Part shown: positions 47,265 to 57,845 of the stretch, piece by piece | Layout: the number at the start of each line of letters is the position of its first letter | Position numbering within the stretch: position 1 is the stretch's first letter | Origin: Streptomyces asiaticus | Lineage (GTDB): Bacteria; Actinomycetota; Actinomycetes; Streptomycetales; Streptomycetaceae | Reading direction: 5' to 3' | DNA length: 64,000 nucleotides | Assembly (NCBI RefSeq): GCF_018138715.1 | Contig: NZ_JAGSHX010000006.1 | Span: 2,294,001 to 2,358,000 of the forward strand | Translations under genes and position numbers: made by a program | The notes under the pieces: model-generated | The model's input: the letters and a program-made list of their open reading frames with translations, nothing else | Told to the model about the DNA's origin: nothing | Databases searched by the model: none

Positions 47265-47561
47265 TCATTCATCATCGCCACCGTGGAACCGCCGTCGCAC
47301 GGCCAGCAGCTCCACTTCCGGCCGCGCCGCCACCAGCCGCTCGCAGCGGTCGAGTACCTCGGTGAGGTGGCCCGCGTCCCCGGAGACCATCGCCAGGCCG
47401 ACCTGGGCCCTGCGGTAGAGGTCCTGGTCACCGACCTCCGCCACGCTCACCGCGAATTTGCGGTGCAGCTCGGCGACGATCGGGCGGACGACGGAGCGCT
47501 TCTCCTTCAACGACCGTACGTCGCCGAGAAGCAGGTCAAAGGACAACGTCCCTACATACAT
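47265..47561 (-). CDS. DUF503 (YlxP-like) protein
   Basis: A 98-residue protein beginning MYVGTLSFDLLLGDVRSLKE with KRSVVRPIVAELHRKFAVSV next, the DUF503 signature. It forms a small ferredoxin-like fold of unknown function and is typically encoded between infB and rbfA. ATG at 47561 fits the family; the frame is open upstream but unconserved and there is no strong Shine-Dalgarno sequence. Confidence 0.92.
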   Translation of the reverse strand: MYVGTLSFDLLLGDVRSLKEKRSVVRPIVAELHRKFAVSVAEVGDQDLYRRAQVGLAMVSGDAGHLTEVLDRCERLVAARPEVELLAVRRRFHGGDDE

Positions 47562-47626
47562 GCGGTCCGGGTCAAGCCACCCGTGGGGCCTTTGTGATTG
47601 CGGGCTTCTCGCACCGTACACGCAAG

Positions 47627-47672
47627 GGCCGGGGCCGATCGACGGAAATTCCTCCGCCGATCGGCCCCGGCC
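47627..47672 (-). terminator. hairpin after infB
   Basis: A perfect 15-bp stem (47627-47641 with 47658-47672) around 16 bases, 12 bases after the infB stop on the minus strand. It may terminate or attenuate transcription between infB and DUF503-rbfA-truB. Confidence 0.85.
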
Positions 47673-47683
47673 GCCGCCGCTTG

Positions 47684-50600
47684 TCAGCCGCGCGGCTTCT
47701 CGCGCATCTCGTACGTCGCGATGACGTCGTCGACCTTGATGTCGTTGTAGCTGCCGAGGTTGATACCGCCCTCGAAGCCTTCCCGAATCTCGGTGACGTC
47801 GTCCTTGAACCGGCGCAGGCCCTCGATGTTGAGGTTCTCCGCGATGACCTTGCCGTCGCGGACGAGGCGGGCCTTGGTGTTCCGCTTGACCTCGCCGGAG
47901 CGGATGAGCACACCCGCGATGTTGCCCAGCTTGGACGAGCGGAAGACCTCGCGGATCTCCGCCGTACCGAGCTCGACCTCTTCGTACTCCGGCTTGAGCA
48001 TGCCCTTCAGGGCCGCCTCGATCTCCTCGATCACCTGGTAGATGACCGAGTAGTAGCGGACGTCCACGCCCTCGCGCTCGGCCATCTGCGTGGCACGCCC
48101 GTCGGCGCGCACGTTGAAGCCGATGACGATGGCGTCCGAGCCCGTCGCCAGGTCGATGTCGGTCTCGGTGACCGCACCCACACCGCGGTGCAGCACCCGC
48201 AGGTCCACCTCTTCGCCGACGTCGAGCTGGAGCAGCGAGGACTCGAGAGCCTCCACCGAACCGGACGCGTCGCCCTTGATGATGAGGTTGAGCTGCTGGA
48301 CCTGACCGGCCTTGAGCACCTTGTCCAGGTCCTCCAGGGAGACCCGGCGGGTGCGCTTGGCGAACGCCGCGTTCCGCTCGCGGGCGGCGCGCTTCTCGGC
48401 GATCTGGCGGGCGGTGCGGTCCTCGTCCACGACGAGGAAGTTGTCACCCGCACCGGGCACGTTGGTCAGACCGAGCACCAGGACCGGGGTCGCCGGGCCG
48501 GCCTCCGCCACGTTGTTCCCGTTGTCGTCGAGCATCGCCCGGACGCGGCCGTACGCGTCGCCGACGACCATCGTGTCGCCGACCCGCAGGGTGCCGCGCT
48601 GGACCAGCACGGTGGCCACGGCGCCGCGGCCGCGGTCGAGGTGGGCCTCGATCGCGATGCCCTGTGCGTCCTGCTCCGAGTTGGCCCGCAGGTCGAGCGA
48701 GGCGTCGGCGGTGAGGACGACGGCCTCCAGCAGGCTGTCGATGTGCAGACCCTGCTTGGCGGAGATGTCGACGAACATGGTGTCGCCGCCGTACTCCTCG
48801 GCCACCAGGCCGTACTCGGTCAGCTGACCGCGCACCTTGGTCGGGTCCGCGCCCTCGACGTCGATCTTGTTGACCGCGACCACGATCGGCACATCGGCCG
48901 CCTTGGCGTGGTTCAGCGCCTCGATCGTCTGGGGCATCACACCGTCGTTGGCCGCCACCACGAGGATCGCGATGTCGGTCGACTTGGCACCACGGGCACG
49001 CATGGCGGTGAACGCCTCGTGACCCGGGGTGTCGATGAAGGTGATCCTGCGCTCTTCGTCGTTGACCTCGGTCGAGACCTGGTAGGCACCGATGTGCTGG
49101 GTGATGCCGCCGGCCTCGCCCGCGACCACGTTGGTCTTGCGGATCGCGTCCAGCAGTCGGGTCTTACCGTGGTCGACGTGACCCATGACGGTCACCACCG
49201 GCGGACGCGCGGAGAGCATCTCCTCGCCGCCCTCGTCCTCGCCGAACTCGATGTCGAAGGACTCGAGAAGCTCGCGGTCCTCCTCCTCCGGGCTGACGAT
49301 CTCGACGTTGTAGTTCATCTCGTCGGCGAGAAGCTGAAGCGTCTCGTCGGAGACGGACTGCGTCGCGGTGACCATCTCGCCGAGGTTGAGCATGACGGCG
49401 ACCAGCGACGCCGGGTTGGCGTTGATCTTCTCCGCGAAGTCGGTGAGCGAGGCACCCCGCGACAGCCGGACCGTCTGGCCGTTGCCGCGCGGCAGCATCA
49501 CACCGCCGACCGACGGGGCCTGCATGGCCTCGTACTCCTGGCGCCTCTGCCGCTTCGACTTACGGCCACGACGCGCCGGACCGCCGGGACGGCCGAAGGC
49601 GCCCTGCGTGCCACCGCGGCCACCGGGACCGCCGGGACGGCCACCGAAGCCGGGACGGCCACCGCCGCCACCGAAGCCGCCACCGCCGCCGGGACCCCCC
49701 GGACGGCCGGCGAAACCGCCGCCGCCACCGGGACGACCGCCGCCGCCACCGCCGGGACGACCGGCGAAGCCGCCGCCGCCACCGGGACGACCGCCGCCGC
49801 CCGGACGACCGCCGCCGCCGGGACCGCGACCGCCACCGCCGCCACCGGGGCCCGGACGCGGGCCCGCGGCCGGACGCTGCGGCATCATGCCCGGGTTCGG
49901 ACGCGCGCCACCGGGACCCGGACGCGGGCCGCCGCCCTGGGCACCCTGCGGACGGGGCATCTGGCCCGGAGTGGGCCGGGGACCGCCGGGACCGCCCTGG
50001 CCGCGGCCCGGACCGCCCTGGCCGCCGCCCTGCGGACGCGGACCGCCGCCGGGCTGGCCGCCGGGACGCGGGGCGCCACCGGGACGGGGCGCCTGCGGGC
50101 GCGCCATACCGGTGGAGCCACCGGAGGTGAAGGGGTTGTTACCGGGACGGGGACCGGCCGGACGGGGACCACCCGGACGCGGACGCTCCTGGCCCGGACG
50201 CGGGCCGCCACGGCCGCCCTGGCCGCCTTCGCGCTGACCACCCTCGCGCTGGCCGCCCTGGCCCTGGCCCTGGCCCGGTGCGCCCGGACGGGCGCCGGGG
50301 CGCGGACCGGGAGTGGCACCCGGCTTGGCGGGCGCGCCCGGCTTGGCCGCGGCGGGCTTGGGCGCGGGGGTGGGCGGCGCGGTGAACTCGGGCTGCGCCG
50401 GAGCCGCCGGCGCGGGACCCGGCTTGGGGCCGGCGGCCGGACGGGCAGCCGGCGTGGGACGCGGGCCCGGAGTGGGCGCCGCGGAGGGGGTGCCGCGCTG
50501 GCCCTCGGGGGCACCGGCCGGCTTGGGGCCGGGCGCCGGGGGCTTGGGGGCGGCCGGACGGGCCGCCGCCGGACCCGGCGTCGGCGGCTTGGGCGTCGCC

Positions 50601-50803
50601 TTGCGCGGCGCCGAGGGCTTACCGGCGGCGCGGCCGGAGCCGTTGCCACCCTGGAAAGCGTCAGTCAACTTGCGCACAACCGGCGCCTCGATCGTCGAGG
50701 ACGCCGAACGTACAAATTCACCGAGTTCCTGGAGCTTGGCCATGACGACCTTGCTCTCGACTCCGAACTCCTTGGCGAGTTCGTATACCCGGACCTTAGC
50801 CAC
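47684..50803 (-). CDS. infB: translation initiation factor IF-2
   Basis: A 1,039-residue GTPase that recruits initiator tRNA to the 30S subunit. Residues 1-50 hold an IF2N-type domain ([20 protein letters not shown]), residues about 55-430 are a low-complexity Pro/Gly/Arg-rich linker with GRPGGGGG repeats, then a second IF2N domain and the G domain with GHVDHGKT at 541-548, DTPGHEAFT and NKID, followed by domains II-IV. GTG with AAGGAG upstream. The long linker is usual in Streptomyces; on the opposite strand it creates a false collagen-like open frame. Confidence 0.97.
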   Translation of the reverse strand: MAKVRVYELAKEFGVESKVVMAKLQELGEFVRSASSTIEAPVVRKLTDAFQGGNGSGRAAGKPSAPRKATPKPPTPGPAAARPAAPKPPAPGPKPAGAPEGQRGTPSAAPTPGPRPTPAARPAAGPKPGPAPAAPAQPEFTAPPTPAPKPAAAKPGAPAKPGATPGPRPGARPGAPGQGQGQGGQREGGQREGGQGGRGGPRPGQERPRPGGPRPAGPRPGNNPFTSGGSTGMARPQAPRPGGAPRPGGQPGGGPRPQGGGQGGPGRGQGGPGGPRPTPGQMPRPQGAQGGGPRPGPGGARPNPGMMPQRPAAGPRPGPGGGGGGRGPGGGGRPGGGGRPGGGGGFAGRPGGGGGGRPGGGGGFAGRPGGPGGGGGFGGGGGRPGFGGRPGGPGGRGGTQGAFGRPGGPARRGRKSKRQRRQEYEAMQAPSVGGVMLPRGNGQTVRLSRGASLTDFAEKINANPASLVAVMLNLGEMVTATQSVSDETLQLLADEMNYNVEIVSPEEEDRELLESFDIEFGEDEGGEEMLSARPPVVTVMGHVDHGKTRLLDAIRKTNVVAGEAGGITQHIGAYQVSTEVNDEERRITFIDTPGHEAFTAMRARGAKSTDIAILVVAANDGVMPQTIEALNHAKAADVPIVVAVNKIDVEGADPTKVRGQLTEYGLVAEEYGGDTMFVDISAKQGLHIDSLLEAVVLTADASLDLRANSEQDAQGIAIEAHLDRGRGAVATVLVQRGTLRVGDTMVVGDAYGRVRAMLDDNGNNVAEAGPATPVLVLGLTNVPGAGDNFLVVDEDRTARQIAEKRAARERNAAFAKRTRRVSLEDLDKVLKAGQVQQLNLIIKGDASGSVEALESSLLQLDVGEEVDLRVLHRGVGAVTETDIDLATGSDAIVIGFNVRADGRATQMAEREGVDVRYYSVIYQVIEEIEAALKGMLKPEYEEVELGTAEIREVFRSSKLGNIAGVLIRSGEVKRNTKARLVRDGKVIAENLNIEGLRRFKDDVTEIREGFEGGINLGSYNDIKVDDVIATYEMREKPRG

Positions 50804-50955
50804 TTCGCTCCTTTTAGGTCCGGGTTGTCGCCGGACCGTCGCTACTTCATGGGCGTACTCATCGCGTACTCATCGAGTGCTCATCGCAATCTCGACCTAC
50901 TTCCGACTCGCGAGGTACCTGACCGCACGGTGTCCCGTGCCGTTCTTTCAACTAC

Positions 50956-51243
50956 TCAGGGTGTCGCCTGTTCACCCTGCTCGACAAACCGGCGGAGCGC
51001 CGTGGTGTCGAGCGCTCCCGGCCCCCTGAAGGCCCGGGAAAAGGCCCGGCGGCGAACCGCCAGGTCAAGGCAGACCCGTGTGGGGTGAACATAAGCACCC
51101 CGACCGGGGAGCGTACCGCGCCGGTCGGGGACACAAACACCCTCGATCAACACGATGCGCAGCAGATCGTTCTTGGCCGCCCGATCCCGGCATCCCACAC
51201 AGGTTCTCTCAGGGCAGGCACCAGCTCGCGTGCGGCCAGACAC
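50956..51243 (-). CDS. ylxR: YlxR (DUF448) RNA-binding-type protein
   Basis: A 95-residue basic protein with PERTCVGCRDRAAKNDLLRI and PGRGAYVHP, the YlxR signature. It lies between nusA and infB as usual; relatives bind nucleic acid or modulate RNase P in other bacteria. The GTG at 51243 has GGGAGG about 12 bases upstream, slightly far. Confidence 0.93.
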   Translation of the reverse strand: MSGRTRAGACPERTCVGCRDRAAKNDLLRIVLIEGVCVPDRRGTLPGRGAYVHPTRVCLDLAVRRRAFSRAFRGPGALDTTALRRFVEQGEQATP

Positions 51244-51339
51244 TGGTTAAGTCTACCTCCCCGTAGCGACCTCACCCCCTGGGGGGAGTGATCGAACCGC
51301 CACTCGATTTGGCCCGGATCCCGCGGGATCCGACCTGAA

Positions 51340-52332
51340 TCAGCCTTGATCACCCGACTGCTCGGTGTCCGGCCGGATGTCGATCCGCCAGCCGGTCAGC
51401 CGCGCCGCCAGCCGGGCGTTCTGCCCCTCCTTGCCGATGGCGAGCGACAGCTGGTAGTCCGGCACGGTGACCCGGGCCGAGCGGGCCGCCAGGTCGACCA
51501 CCTCGACCTTGCTCACCCGCGCGGGTGACAGCGCGTTCGCCACCAGCTCAGCGGGGTCGTCCGACCAGTCGACGATGTCGATCTTCTCGCCGTGCAGCTC
51601 GGCCATCACGCTGCGCACCCGCCCGCCCATCGGGCCGATGCACGCGCCCTTGGCGTTCAGCCCCGTACGGGTGGACCGGACCGCGATCTTGGTGCGGTGG
51701 CCCGCCTCGCGGGCGATCGCCGCGATCTCCACCGAGCCGTCCGCGATCTCCGGCACCTCGAGCGCGAAGAGCTTCTTGACCAGATTGGGATGCGTACGCG
51801 AAAGGGTCACCGACGGTCCGCGCACGCCCTTGACGACTCGTACGACGTACGTACGCAGCCGGGTGCCGTGGGCGTAGTCCTCGCCCGGGACCTGCTCCTG
51901 CACCGGCAGGATCGCCTCGAGACGGCCGATGTCCACCAGCACGTTCTTGGGGTCCTTGCCCTGCTGGACGACGCCCGCGACGACATCGCCCTCCCGCCCC
52001 GCGTACTCGCCGAAGGTGATCTCCTCCTCGGCGTCCCGCAGCCGCTGGAGGATGACCTGCTTCGCGGTCATCGCGGCGATCCGGCCGAAGCCGGAGGGGG
52101 TGTCGTCGAACTCCTGGGGCTCCTGCCCCTCCGTCAGGTCCTCGTCGTCCTCGCGGGCCCAGACGGTCACATGGCCGGTGTCGCGGTTGAGCTCCACGCG
52201 GGCCCGGCGACGGCTTCCCTCGGTGCGGTGATAGGCGATGAGGAGGGCCGATTCGATCGCCTCGACCAGCAGGTCGAAGGAGATCTCCTTCTCTCGCACC
52301 AGACCCCGCAGGGCACTCATGTCGATGTCCAC
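51340..52332 (-). CDS. nusA: transcription termination/antitermination factor NusA
   Basis: A 330-residue RNA polymerase-binding factor. The N-terminal domain ([20 protein letters not shown]) is followed by an S1 domain ([11 protein letters not shown]) and two KH domains ([20 protein letters not shown] and [20 protein letters not shown]). It lacks the C-terminal acidic repeats of E. coli NusA, as is normal for actinobacteria. GTG at 52332 with GGAGGAGG inside the end of rimP; only two bases separate the genes. Confidence 0.96.
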   Translation of the reverse strand: MDIDMSALRGLVREKEISFDLLVEAIESALLIAYHRTEGSRRRARVELNRDTGHVTVWAREDDEDLTEGQEPQEFDDTPSGFGRIAAMTAKQVILQRLRDAEEEITFGEYAGREGDVVAGVVQQGKDPKNVLVDIGRLEAILPVQEQVPGEDYAHGTRLRTYVVRVVKGVRGPSVTLSRTHPNLVKKLFALEVPEIADGSVEIAAIAREAGHRTKIAVRSTRTGLNAKGACIGPMGGRVRSVMAELHGEKIDIVDWSDDPAELVANALSPARVSKVEVVDLAARSARVTVPDYQLSLAIGKEGQNARLAARLTGWRIDIRPDTEQSGDQG

Positions 52333-52334
52333 GG

Positions 52335-52859
52335 CTACGCCTCCTCCTTGCTCTCGTCGTCCTCGCCCGCGGCCTTGTCCGCGGGCTTGCGGTTGAACTC
52401 GATCTCCACCCGGGCCTTGGAGATCTCCTCGAAGGCCAGCCGCCTGGCGGTGGGCTTGCGCCCCTTCACACCGGGAACTTCCAGATCGAGGCCCTCGTCG
52501 TCCACCGAGACGATCCGGGCCACCAGCTCGTCGCCTCCGGCGAGGCGCGCTCTCATGAGGCGGCCGGTGGCGCGGCGGTAGTGGCGCGGCTCGGTCAGAG
52601 GGCGCTCGGCGCCGGGAGAGGTGACCTCGAGGACGTACGCGGTCTGGCCCATGGCCTCCGTGTCGTCGAGGGTCTTGGAGATGTCCCGGCTCAGCTCCGC
52701 ACACGTGTCCAGCTGGACGCCGTCGTCGGAGTCCACGACCACTCTCAGCACGCGCCGCCGCCCGGCCGGTGTCACCTCGACCTCTTCCAGATCCAGGTCT
52801 CGCGCGCTGACGAGCGGTTCCAGCAGTCCGCGCAGCCTCTCGCTCTGGGTGGTGCTCAT
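52335..52859 (-). CDS. rimP: ribosome maturation factor RimP
   Basis: A 174-residue protein needed for 30S assembly. It shows [40 protein letters not shown] and [20 protein letters not shown], the family pattern, and an acidic/Lys-rich tail. First gene of the nusA-infB cluster, with AGGAG upstream; the cluster promoter should lie in 52860-53044, shared with the divergent lipoprotein gene. Confidence 0.95.
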   Translation of the reverse strand: MSTTQSERLRGLLEPLVSARDLDLEEVEVTPAGRRRVLRVVVDSDDGVQLDTCAELSRDISKTLDDTEAMGQTAYVLEVTSPGAERPLTEPRHYRRATGRLMRARLAGGDELVARIVSVDDEGLDLEVPGVKGRKPTARRLAFEEISKARVEIEFNRKPADKAAGEDDESKEEA

Positions 52860-53044
52860 CCGGGTGACTCCTCGGCCGCGTGTGCTGTTGTGGGAAGGTC
52901 GCGTGTCAGGTCAAAGCCTATCTGTTCCGGCGGCGGGCTGACGATTCGGTGGCCGCTGCCGGGCAGACGGCCTCGGCGCGGGTACGCTCGCCTGCTGTGA
53001 TCACTACCGGCGGCCAGGAGCGGCCGCAGCCCGGAAAGAGGAAC

Positions 53045-53680
53045 GTGTCGATCACCACTCCCCCACCCCGTGCCACAGCCGCGCCCGACGCGGTGTCCGC
53101 CGTCTCCCCGTCGCTCGAATCCGCTGTGTCTTCAGCGTCCGCCGCCTCCTCGACCTGCGCCGCACCGGTGGCCCGGCGGCGGAGTCTGCTGCTGGGCGGC
53201 GGGGCGCTGGGGGCCGTCGCGCTGCTGAGCGGCTGCTCCGACGACCGCGAGTCCCGGCGCGAGGCGGACGGCGGAGCGGACGTCGCGCTGCTGCGGGCGC
53301 GGGGCGCGCGGGACTCCACGGCACTCCTCGCGCGCTACGACGCTACCGTGGACGCGCATCCCGCCCTCGCGGAACGGCTGGCCCCGCTGCGGGAGGAGAC
53401 GGCCCGGCATGTCGCGGTCTTCACCGCCGAGGGCAGGTCCCCCTCCCCCTCCGCGACCGTGTCGCGCTCGCCCTCGGCGGGCGGACGGCGGATGCCGAAG
53501 GTCCCCAAGGACGAGAAGCAGGCCCTCTCCGCCCTCGTCCAGGCCGAGCGCCAGACCGCCGACACCCGCACCGCCGCGCTCGCCACCGCGCCGCCCGAGC
53601 TGGCCCGGCTGCTGGCCTCCGTCGCGGCCTGCGGCGCCGCCCACGTGTATCTCCTCACGCAGCGCGACGCGGACTCGTGA
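53045..53680 (+). CDS. Tat-type lipoprotein with ferritin-like helical domain, unknown function
   Basis: A 211-residue protein. After a Ser/Ala-rich N-terminal 40 residues comes RRRSLLLGGGALGAVALL and lipobox LSGC (followed by SDDRES): twin arginines plus lipobox suggest Tat-exported lipoprotein. The mature part has long helices, ARYDATVDAHPALAERLAPL and ALVQAERQTADTRTAALATA, in the style of the ferritin-like DUF4439 domain of its neighbour. GTG at 53045 has GAGGA four bases upstream; earlier starts are possible. It is followed 32 bases later by the DUF4439 gene. Confidence 0.75.
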   Translation: MSITTPPPRATAAPDAVSAVSPSLESAVSSASAASSTCAAPVARRRSLLLGGGALGAVALLSGCSDDRESRREADGGADVALLRARGARDSTALLARYDATVDAHPALAERLAPLREETARHVAVFTAEGRSPSPSATVSRSPSAGGRRMPKVPKDEKQALSALVQAERQTADTRTAALATAPPELARLLASVAACGAAHVYLLTQRDADS

Positions 53681-53712
53681 TCACGCTCGGGACCACCGGA
53701 AGGGGTACTGAC

Positions 53713-54216
53713 ATGGCCGCTCGAGCAGACCACTCGGCCGTCGGCGAACGCGCCGCGGCACTCAGGGCCGCGCAGGCGGCGCTCGCCGCCGAGCACGCCG
53801 CGGTGTACGGCTACGGCGTCGTCGGCGGCCGGATCGGCGACGACCGGCTCGCGGAGGCGCGCGAGGGCTACGCCGCGCACCGCGCGCGCCGGGACGACCT
53901 CGCCCGCACCGTGCGCGACTTAGACGGCCGCCCCACCAGCGCGGCGCCCGCCTACGCCCTGCCCTTCGCGGTGCCGGACGCGCCCGCCGCGGTGCGGCTC
54001 GCGGCCGAGCTGGAGAACCGGGTCGCCGCCGTCTACGCCGACCTCGTACGGGCCTCGACCGGATCCCTGCGCCGCCAGGCGGCAGGCGCGCTGCGGGAGG
54101 CGGCGGTCCGGGCGGTGCGCTGGCGGGGCGGCGGCGTAGCCTTCCCTGGGCTCACCGAACACGCCACACCGGCCACTCCGTCGGCGTCGCCGAGCGGTGG
54201 GTCGGACGGGGTGTGA
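53713..54216 (+). CDS. ferritin-like DUF4439 domain protein
   Basis: A 167-residue helical protein. The helix AAQAALAAEHAAVYGYGVVG carries the E-H pattern and YGY typical of DUF4439, continued by YAAHRARRDDLARTVRDLDG and AVRLAAELENRVAAVYADLV. These proteins have the four-helix bundle of ferritin-like superfamily members, but metal binding is unproven. GGAAGGGG precedes the ATG. Probably co-transcribed with the lipoprotein before it and the phosphotransferase-like gene after it. Confidence 0.85.
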   Translation: MAARADHSAVGERAAALRAAQAALAAEHAAVYGYGVVGGRIGDDRLAEAREGYAAHRARRDDLARTVRDLDGRPTSAAPAYALPFAVPDAPAAVRLAAELENRVAAVYADLVRASTGSLRRQAAGALREAAVRAVRWRGGGVAFPGLTEHATPATPSASPSGGSDGV

Positions 54217-54247
54217 CGACATTGATGGTGGAGGGGACAGCTCAGGC

Positions 54248-55192
54248 ATGGCATCGGCACCACGGCCCGACGGCCGCGATACGGACCGCGTCCCCGTGCC
54301 GAAGCGGCTTCTGGACGCGCTGAGCGACGACCCCGCGAGCGCCGTGCGGAGCTGGCTTGACGCCCTCCCCGGGACGGCCGGGCGGCAGCTGGCGGCCTGG
54401 GAGCTGACCCTGGAGCGGGTCGCGATGCCCGGGGGGCGTCATGGGCTCGTCGCGCTCGTACGGCAGGCGGACGGCGCCCCGGCGGCGCTGAAGTTCCCGG
54501 TCCCCGGCCCGGACGCGGACCGTGAGCGGGCCGCCCTCGCGCACTGGAACGGCTGGGGCGCGGCCCGGCTGCTGCGCGCCGACCCGGACACCGGTGCGCT
54601 GCTGCTCGAGCGGCTGCACGGCGCGGTGTCGCTGCGTTCGCTGCCCGAGCCGAAGGCGCTGCTGGAGGCGGCGGGCACGGTGCGGCGGCTGTGGGTGCCG
54701 CCGCCCGAGGGGCATCCGTTCGCGTCGGTCTCCGGACGTACCGAGGAGGAGCGGGAGATCCTGCGGGTGCTCGGCACCGGGGGCTGGGCGGCGGAGGCCC
54801 GTCCGCTCACCGACGAGGCGCTGGAGCTGCGGGCGGCGCTGCCCTCCGAGCCGCCCGAGGAGGTGCTGCTGCACGGCGCCTTCCGGCAGGGGAAGGTGCT
54901 GGCCGGGGAGCGCGCGCCCTGGCTCGCGGTGGGTCCGGCGCCGGTCGTGGGCGAGCGCGCGTACGACCTGGCGCGGCTGGTGCTCGACCGCTGCGAGGAC
55001 CTGGCCGCCGGCCCCGGCCCCGCCGCGGCCGCGCGCCGCCGGGTCGCCAAGCTGGCGGACTCCCTGGACGTCGACCGCGACCGGCTGCGCGGCTGGTCCC
55101 TCTACCGCGCCGTCGAGACGGGCCTGCGCCACGCGGCGGCGGGCGACCACCGGCGCGCGGAGCTGCTGCTGGAGTTCGCGGGCTGGCTCTGA
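54248..55192 (+). CDS. aminoglycoside phosphotransferase-fold protein with degenerate active site
   Basis: A 314-residue member of the aminoglycoside/hydroxyurea phosphotransferase fold: ALVRQADGAPAALKFPVPG keeps the ATP-binding lysine, GALLLERLHGAVSL and ERAYDLARLVLDR match the family. The catalytic loop, normally HGDLHxxN, reads HGAFRQGK at 209-216: the catalytic aspartate is alanine 211 and the asparagine is lysine 216. The metal-binding D-P is G229-P230 (LAVGPAPVV). It is thus predicted to have no kinase activity. ATG with GAGGGG upstream, and 31 bases after the DUF4439 gene. Confidence 0.82.
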   Translation: MASAPRPDGRDTDRVPVPKRLLDALSDDPASAVRSWLDALPGTAGRQLAAWELTLERVAMPGGRHGLVALVRQADGAPAALKFPVPGPDADRERAALAHWNGWGAARLLRADPDTGALLLERLHGAVSLRSLPEPKALLEAAGTVRRLWVPPPEGHPFASVSGRTEEEREILRVLGTGGWAAEARPLTDEALELRAALPSEPPEEVLLHGAFRQGKVLAGERAPWLAVGPAPVVGERAYDLARLVLDRCEDLAAGPGPAAAARRRVAKLADSLDVDRDRLRGWSLYRAVETGLRHAAAGDHRRAELLLEFAGWL

Positions 55193-55306
55193 CCGGGCCG
55201 CTCGGCCCGGCCGGGGGTACGGCCTTCGTCCCGCGCCTCCGGCGCGCTTGGGCGGCGGGCGCGGGCTTCGCCGCCCGGCGCCGCGCCCCCGGCGCCGCCG
55301 TGGTCG

Positions 55307-57025
55307 TCAGCCGGTGGTGGCCGTGAGGCGGGCGATGGCCTCGTCGATGGGGAGGTCCTCGCGCTCGCCCGTGCGGCGGTCCTTCAGCTCGACGACGCCG
55401 TCCTTCGCGCCACGGCCCACCACCAGGATGGTCGGGACGCCGATCAGCTCGGAGTCGGTGAACTTCACGCCCGGGGAGACACCGGCGCGGTCGTCGACCA
55501 TGACGCGCAGGCCCGCCGTGCCCAGCTTCTCCGCGAGGTCCAGGGCCATCTCGGTCTGGAGGGCCTTGCCCGCCGCGACGATGTGGACGTCGGCCGGGGC
55601 GACCTCGCGGGGCCAGCAGAGTCCGGACTCGTCGTGGGTCTGCTCGGCGAGGGCGGCGACGGCGCGGGAGACGCCGATGCCGTACGAGCCCATCGTGACC
55701 CGCGCCGGCTTGCCGTTCTGGCCGAGCACATCGAGCTGGAAGGCGTCGGCGTACTTGCGGCCGAGCTGGAAGATGTGGCCGATCTCGATCGCCCGGTCCA
55801 GCTCGATGCCCGCACCGCAGCGGGGGCAGGGGTCGCCCGGCTCGACCACGACGACGTCCAGGTACTCGTCGACCTCGAAGTCACGGCCGCAGACCACGTT
55901 GCGCGCATGGGTGTCGGGCTTGTTGGCGCCGGTCACCCAGGCGGTGCCGGGGGCGATACGCGGGTCGGCGATGTAGCGGAAGGACTTGCCCGCCAGGCCC
56001 TGCGGACCGACGTAGCCACGCACCAGCTCGGGGCGGCCCTCGAAGTCCTCGGCCGTGACGAGCTCGACGACGGCCGGGGCCAGGTGCTCGCCCAGCTTGC
56101 CCAGGTCCACCTCGCGGTCGCCGGGGACGCCCACCGCGGTGATCTCGCCGTCGACCTTGACCAGGAGGTTCTTCAGGGTGGCGGAGGCCGGGACGCCGAG
56201 GTACTCGGCGAGGGACTCGATGGTCGGGGTGTCCGGGGTGTCCAGCTCCTCGAGGGGACCGTGCCCGGCGCCCTCGACCGGCGGCACGGTCACCGTGACC
56301 GCCTCGGTGTTCGCGGCGTAGTCGCAGTTCGGGCAGTCGACGAAGGTGTCCTCGCCGGCCGCCGCCGGGGCCAGGAACTCCTCGGAGGCCGAGCCGCCCA
56401 TCGCGCCGGAGACCGCGGAGACGATGCGGTAGTCCAGGCCGAGGCGCTGGAAGATCCGCTGGTACGCCTGGCGGTGCAGCCGGTAGGACTCGGCGAGGCC
56501 CTCGTCGGTGGTGTCGAAGGAGTACGAGTCCTTCATCAGGAACTCGCGCCCGCGCAGCACACCGGAGCGGGGGCGGGCCTCGTCCCGGTACTTGGTCTGG
56601 ATCTGGTAGAGCATGACCGGCAGGTCCTTGTAGGACGTGCACTGGTCCTTGACCGTCAGGGTGAAGATCTCCTCGTGGGTCGGGCCGAGGAGGTAGTCCG
56701 CGCCCTTACGGTCCTTGATCCGGAAGAGCAGATCGCCGTACTCGTCCCAGCGGCCGCTCGTCTCGTACGGCTCGCGCGGCAGCAGCGCGGGCAGGAGGAC
56801 CTCCTGGGCGCCGATGGCGTCCATCTCCTCGCGGACGATCCGCGAGACGTTCTCCAGGACCTTCTTGCCGATCGGCAGCCAGGTCCAGACGCCCGCGGCG
56901 GCGCGGCGGACGTACCCGGCGCGGACGAGCAGCTTGTGGCTGGCGGTCTCGGCGTCCGCCGGGTCTTCGCGCAGCGTCTTCAGCATCATCGTGGACATGC
57001 GCTGGACGTTGACGGCGTGGGCCAT
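55307..57025 (-). CDS. proS: prolyl-tRNA synthetase (bacterial type with editing domain)
   Basis: A 572-residue class II synthetase that charges tRNA-Pro. Motif 2 region [20 protein letters not shown] and motif 3 [17 protein letters not shown] are present, and between them lies the editing insertion (about 230-400) with [20 protein letters not shown], which hydrolyses Ala-tRNA-Pro. GGAGAG precedes the ATG. Normal length for the bacterial type. Confidence 0.96.
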   Translation of the reverse strand: MAHAVNVQRMSTMMLKTLREDPADAETASHKLLVRAGYVRRAAAGVWTWLPIGKKVLENVSRIVREEMDAIGAQEVLLPALLPREPYETSGRWDEYGDLLFRIKDRKGADYLLGPTHEEIFTLTVKDQCTSYKDLPVMLYQIQTKYRDEARPRSGVLRGREFLMKDSYSFDTTDEGLAESYRLHRQAYQRIFQRLGLDYRIVSAVSGAMGGSASEEFLAPAAAGEDTFVDCPNCDYAANTEAVTVTVPPVEGAGHGPLEELDTPDTPTIESLAEYLGVPASATLKNLLVKVDGEITAVGVPGDREVDLGKLGEHLAPAVVELVTAEDFEGRPELVRGYVGPQGLAGKSFRYIADPRIAPGTAWVTGANKPDTHARNVVCGRDFEVDEYLDVVVVEPGDPCPRCGAGIELDRAIEIGHIFQLGRKYADAFQLDVLGQNGKPARVTMGSYGIGVSRAVAALAEQTHDESGLCWPREVAPADVHIVAAGKALQTEMALDLAEKLGTAGLRVMVDDRAGVSPGVKFTDSELIGVPTILVVGRGAKDGVVELKDRRTGEREDLPIDEAIARLTATTG

Positions 57026-57250
57026 GGGGTCTCTCCTGCGTGCGATGGGATGCTCAGGAGGTTAGCCGCACGGGCTGGTTTCCCGGAAATGCGCACGGCT
57101 CCGCGACGGGTCGGGCGAAGTCCGCTACGGCTCGGCAGCGCCCCGGAGGGGCGCGGGGCTGTGTCGATATGCGGCTCCGCCACGTGGGCGACCAGCCACG
57201 ACGGCGCCGCAGACGGCCAACGACGCATCGCGGCACTTCCAGCGGAGCGC

Positions 57251-57820
57251 TCAGTGGCGGCGCAGCGGTAGGGGGGCTCCCATCACGGCGTACGGGCTCG
57301 GGGCGCTCGGGAAGAGCACGGGGCGGGCGAGGTCGCGGTAGCCCAGTGAGCGGTAGAGCGCGCGGGCCGGGCTCTCGGTGTCGATCGCGGACAGGATCGA
57401 GCGCGGCTCGTCGGCACCGTCCGTGATGGTCGTGATCAGCTGCCGGCCGATGCCGCGGCCCTGGTACTCGGGGTGGACGTGCAGCTCGGTGATGACGAAC
57501 GAGTCGTCCAGCCAGTCCTCGTACCCGGCCGCGCGCAGATACGGCTGGACGACCGTGGACCACCAGTGGGTGCGGTTGTTGGGCATGCCGTAGACGAAGC
57601 CGACGAGCCGTCCGGAGGGCGTGGTCGCGCCGAGCGCGCGGGCGCCGGGGCTCTTGAGGTGGCGCAGCACGATGTGGCGTCGTACGCCGACCTCCTCGGC
57701 CGTCAGCCCGAAGGCGACGGCCTGGACGTCGAGCGCTTCGTCCACGCGCGCGGCGAGGTCGAGCGACCCGACGACGACGTCTTCGGGTTCCGGGGTCCGC
57801 CCCCCGGGGAGATGCAGCAT
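57251..57820 (-). CDS. GNAT-family N-acetyltransferase
   Basis: A 189-residue acetyltransferase. The acetyl-CoA loop is VHPEYQGRGIGRQLI (R/Q-x-x-G-x-G) and the C-terminal strand is ARALYRSLGYRDLARPVLF. Acceptor unknown. ATG at 57820 (MLHLPGGRTPEPEDVV) chosen from where the conserved protein begins; Shine-Dalgarno weak. It starts 25 bases after the next GNAT gene and probably shares its transcript. Confidence 0.88.
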   Translation of the reverse strand: MLHLPGGRTPEPEDVVVGSLDLAARVDEALDVQAVAFGLTAEEVGVRRHIVLRHLKSPGARALGATTPSGRLVGFVYGMPNNRTHWWSTVVQPYLRAAGYEDWLDDSFVITELHVHPEYQGRGIGRQLITTITDGADEPRSILSAIDTESPARALYRSLGYRDLARPVLFPSAPSPYAVMGAPLPLRRH

Positions 57821-57845
57821 GGGCGGCACCCTACTGGCCCGTCGA

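Noticed and set aside
49368..50237. Apparent collagen-like plus-strand protein (PPGPPGRPP repeats)
   Set aside because: It is the complement of the Gly/Pro/Arg-rich linker of infB, which is a normal part of Streptomyces IF-2.
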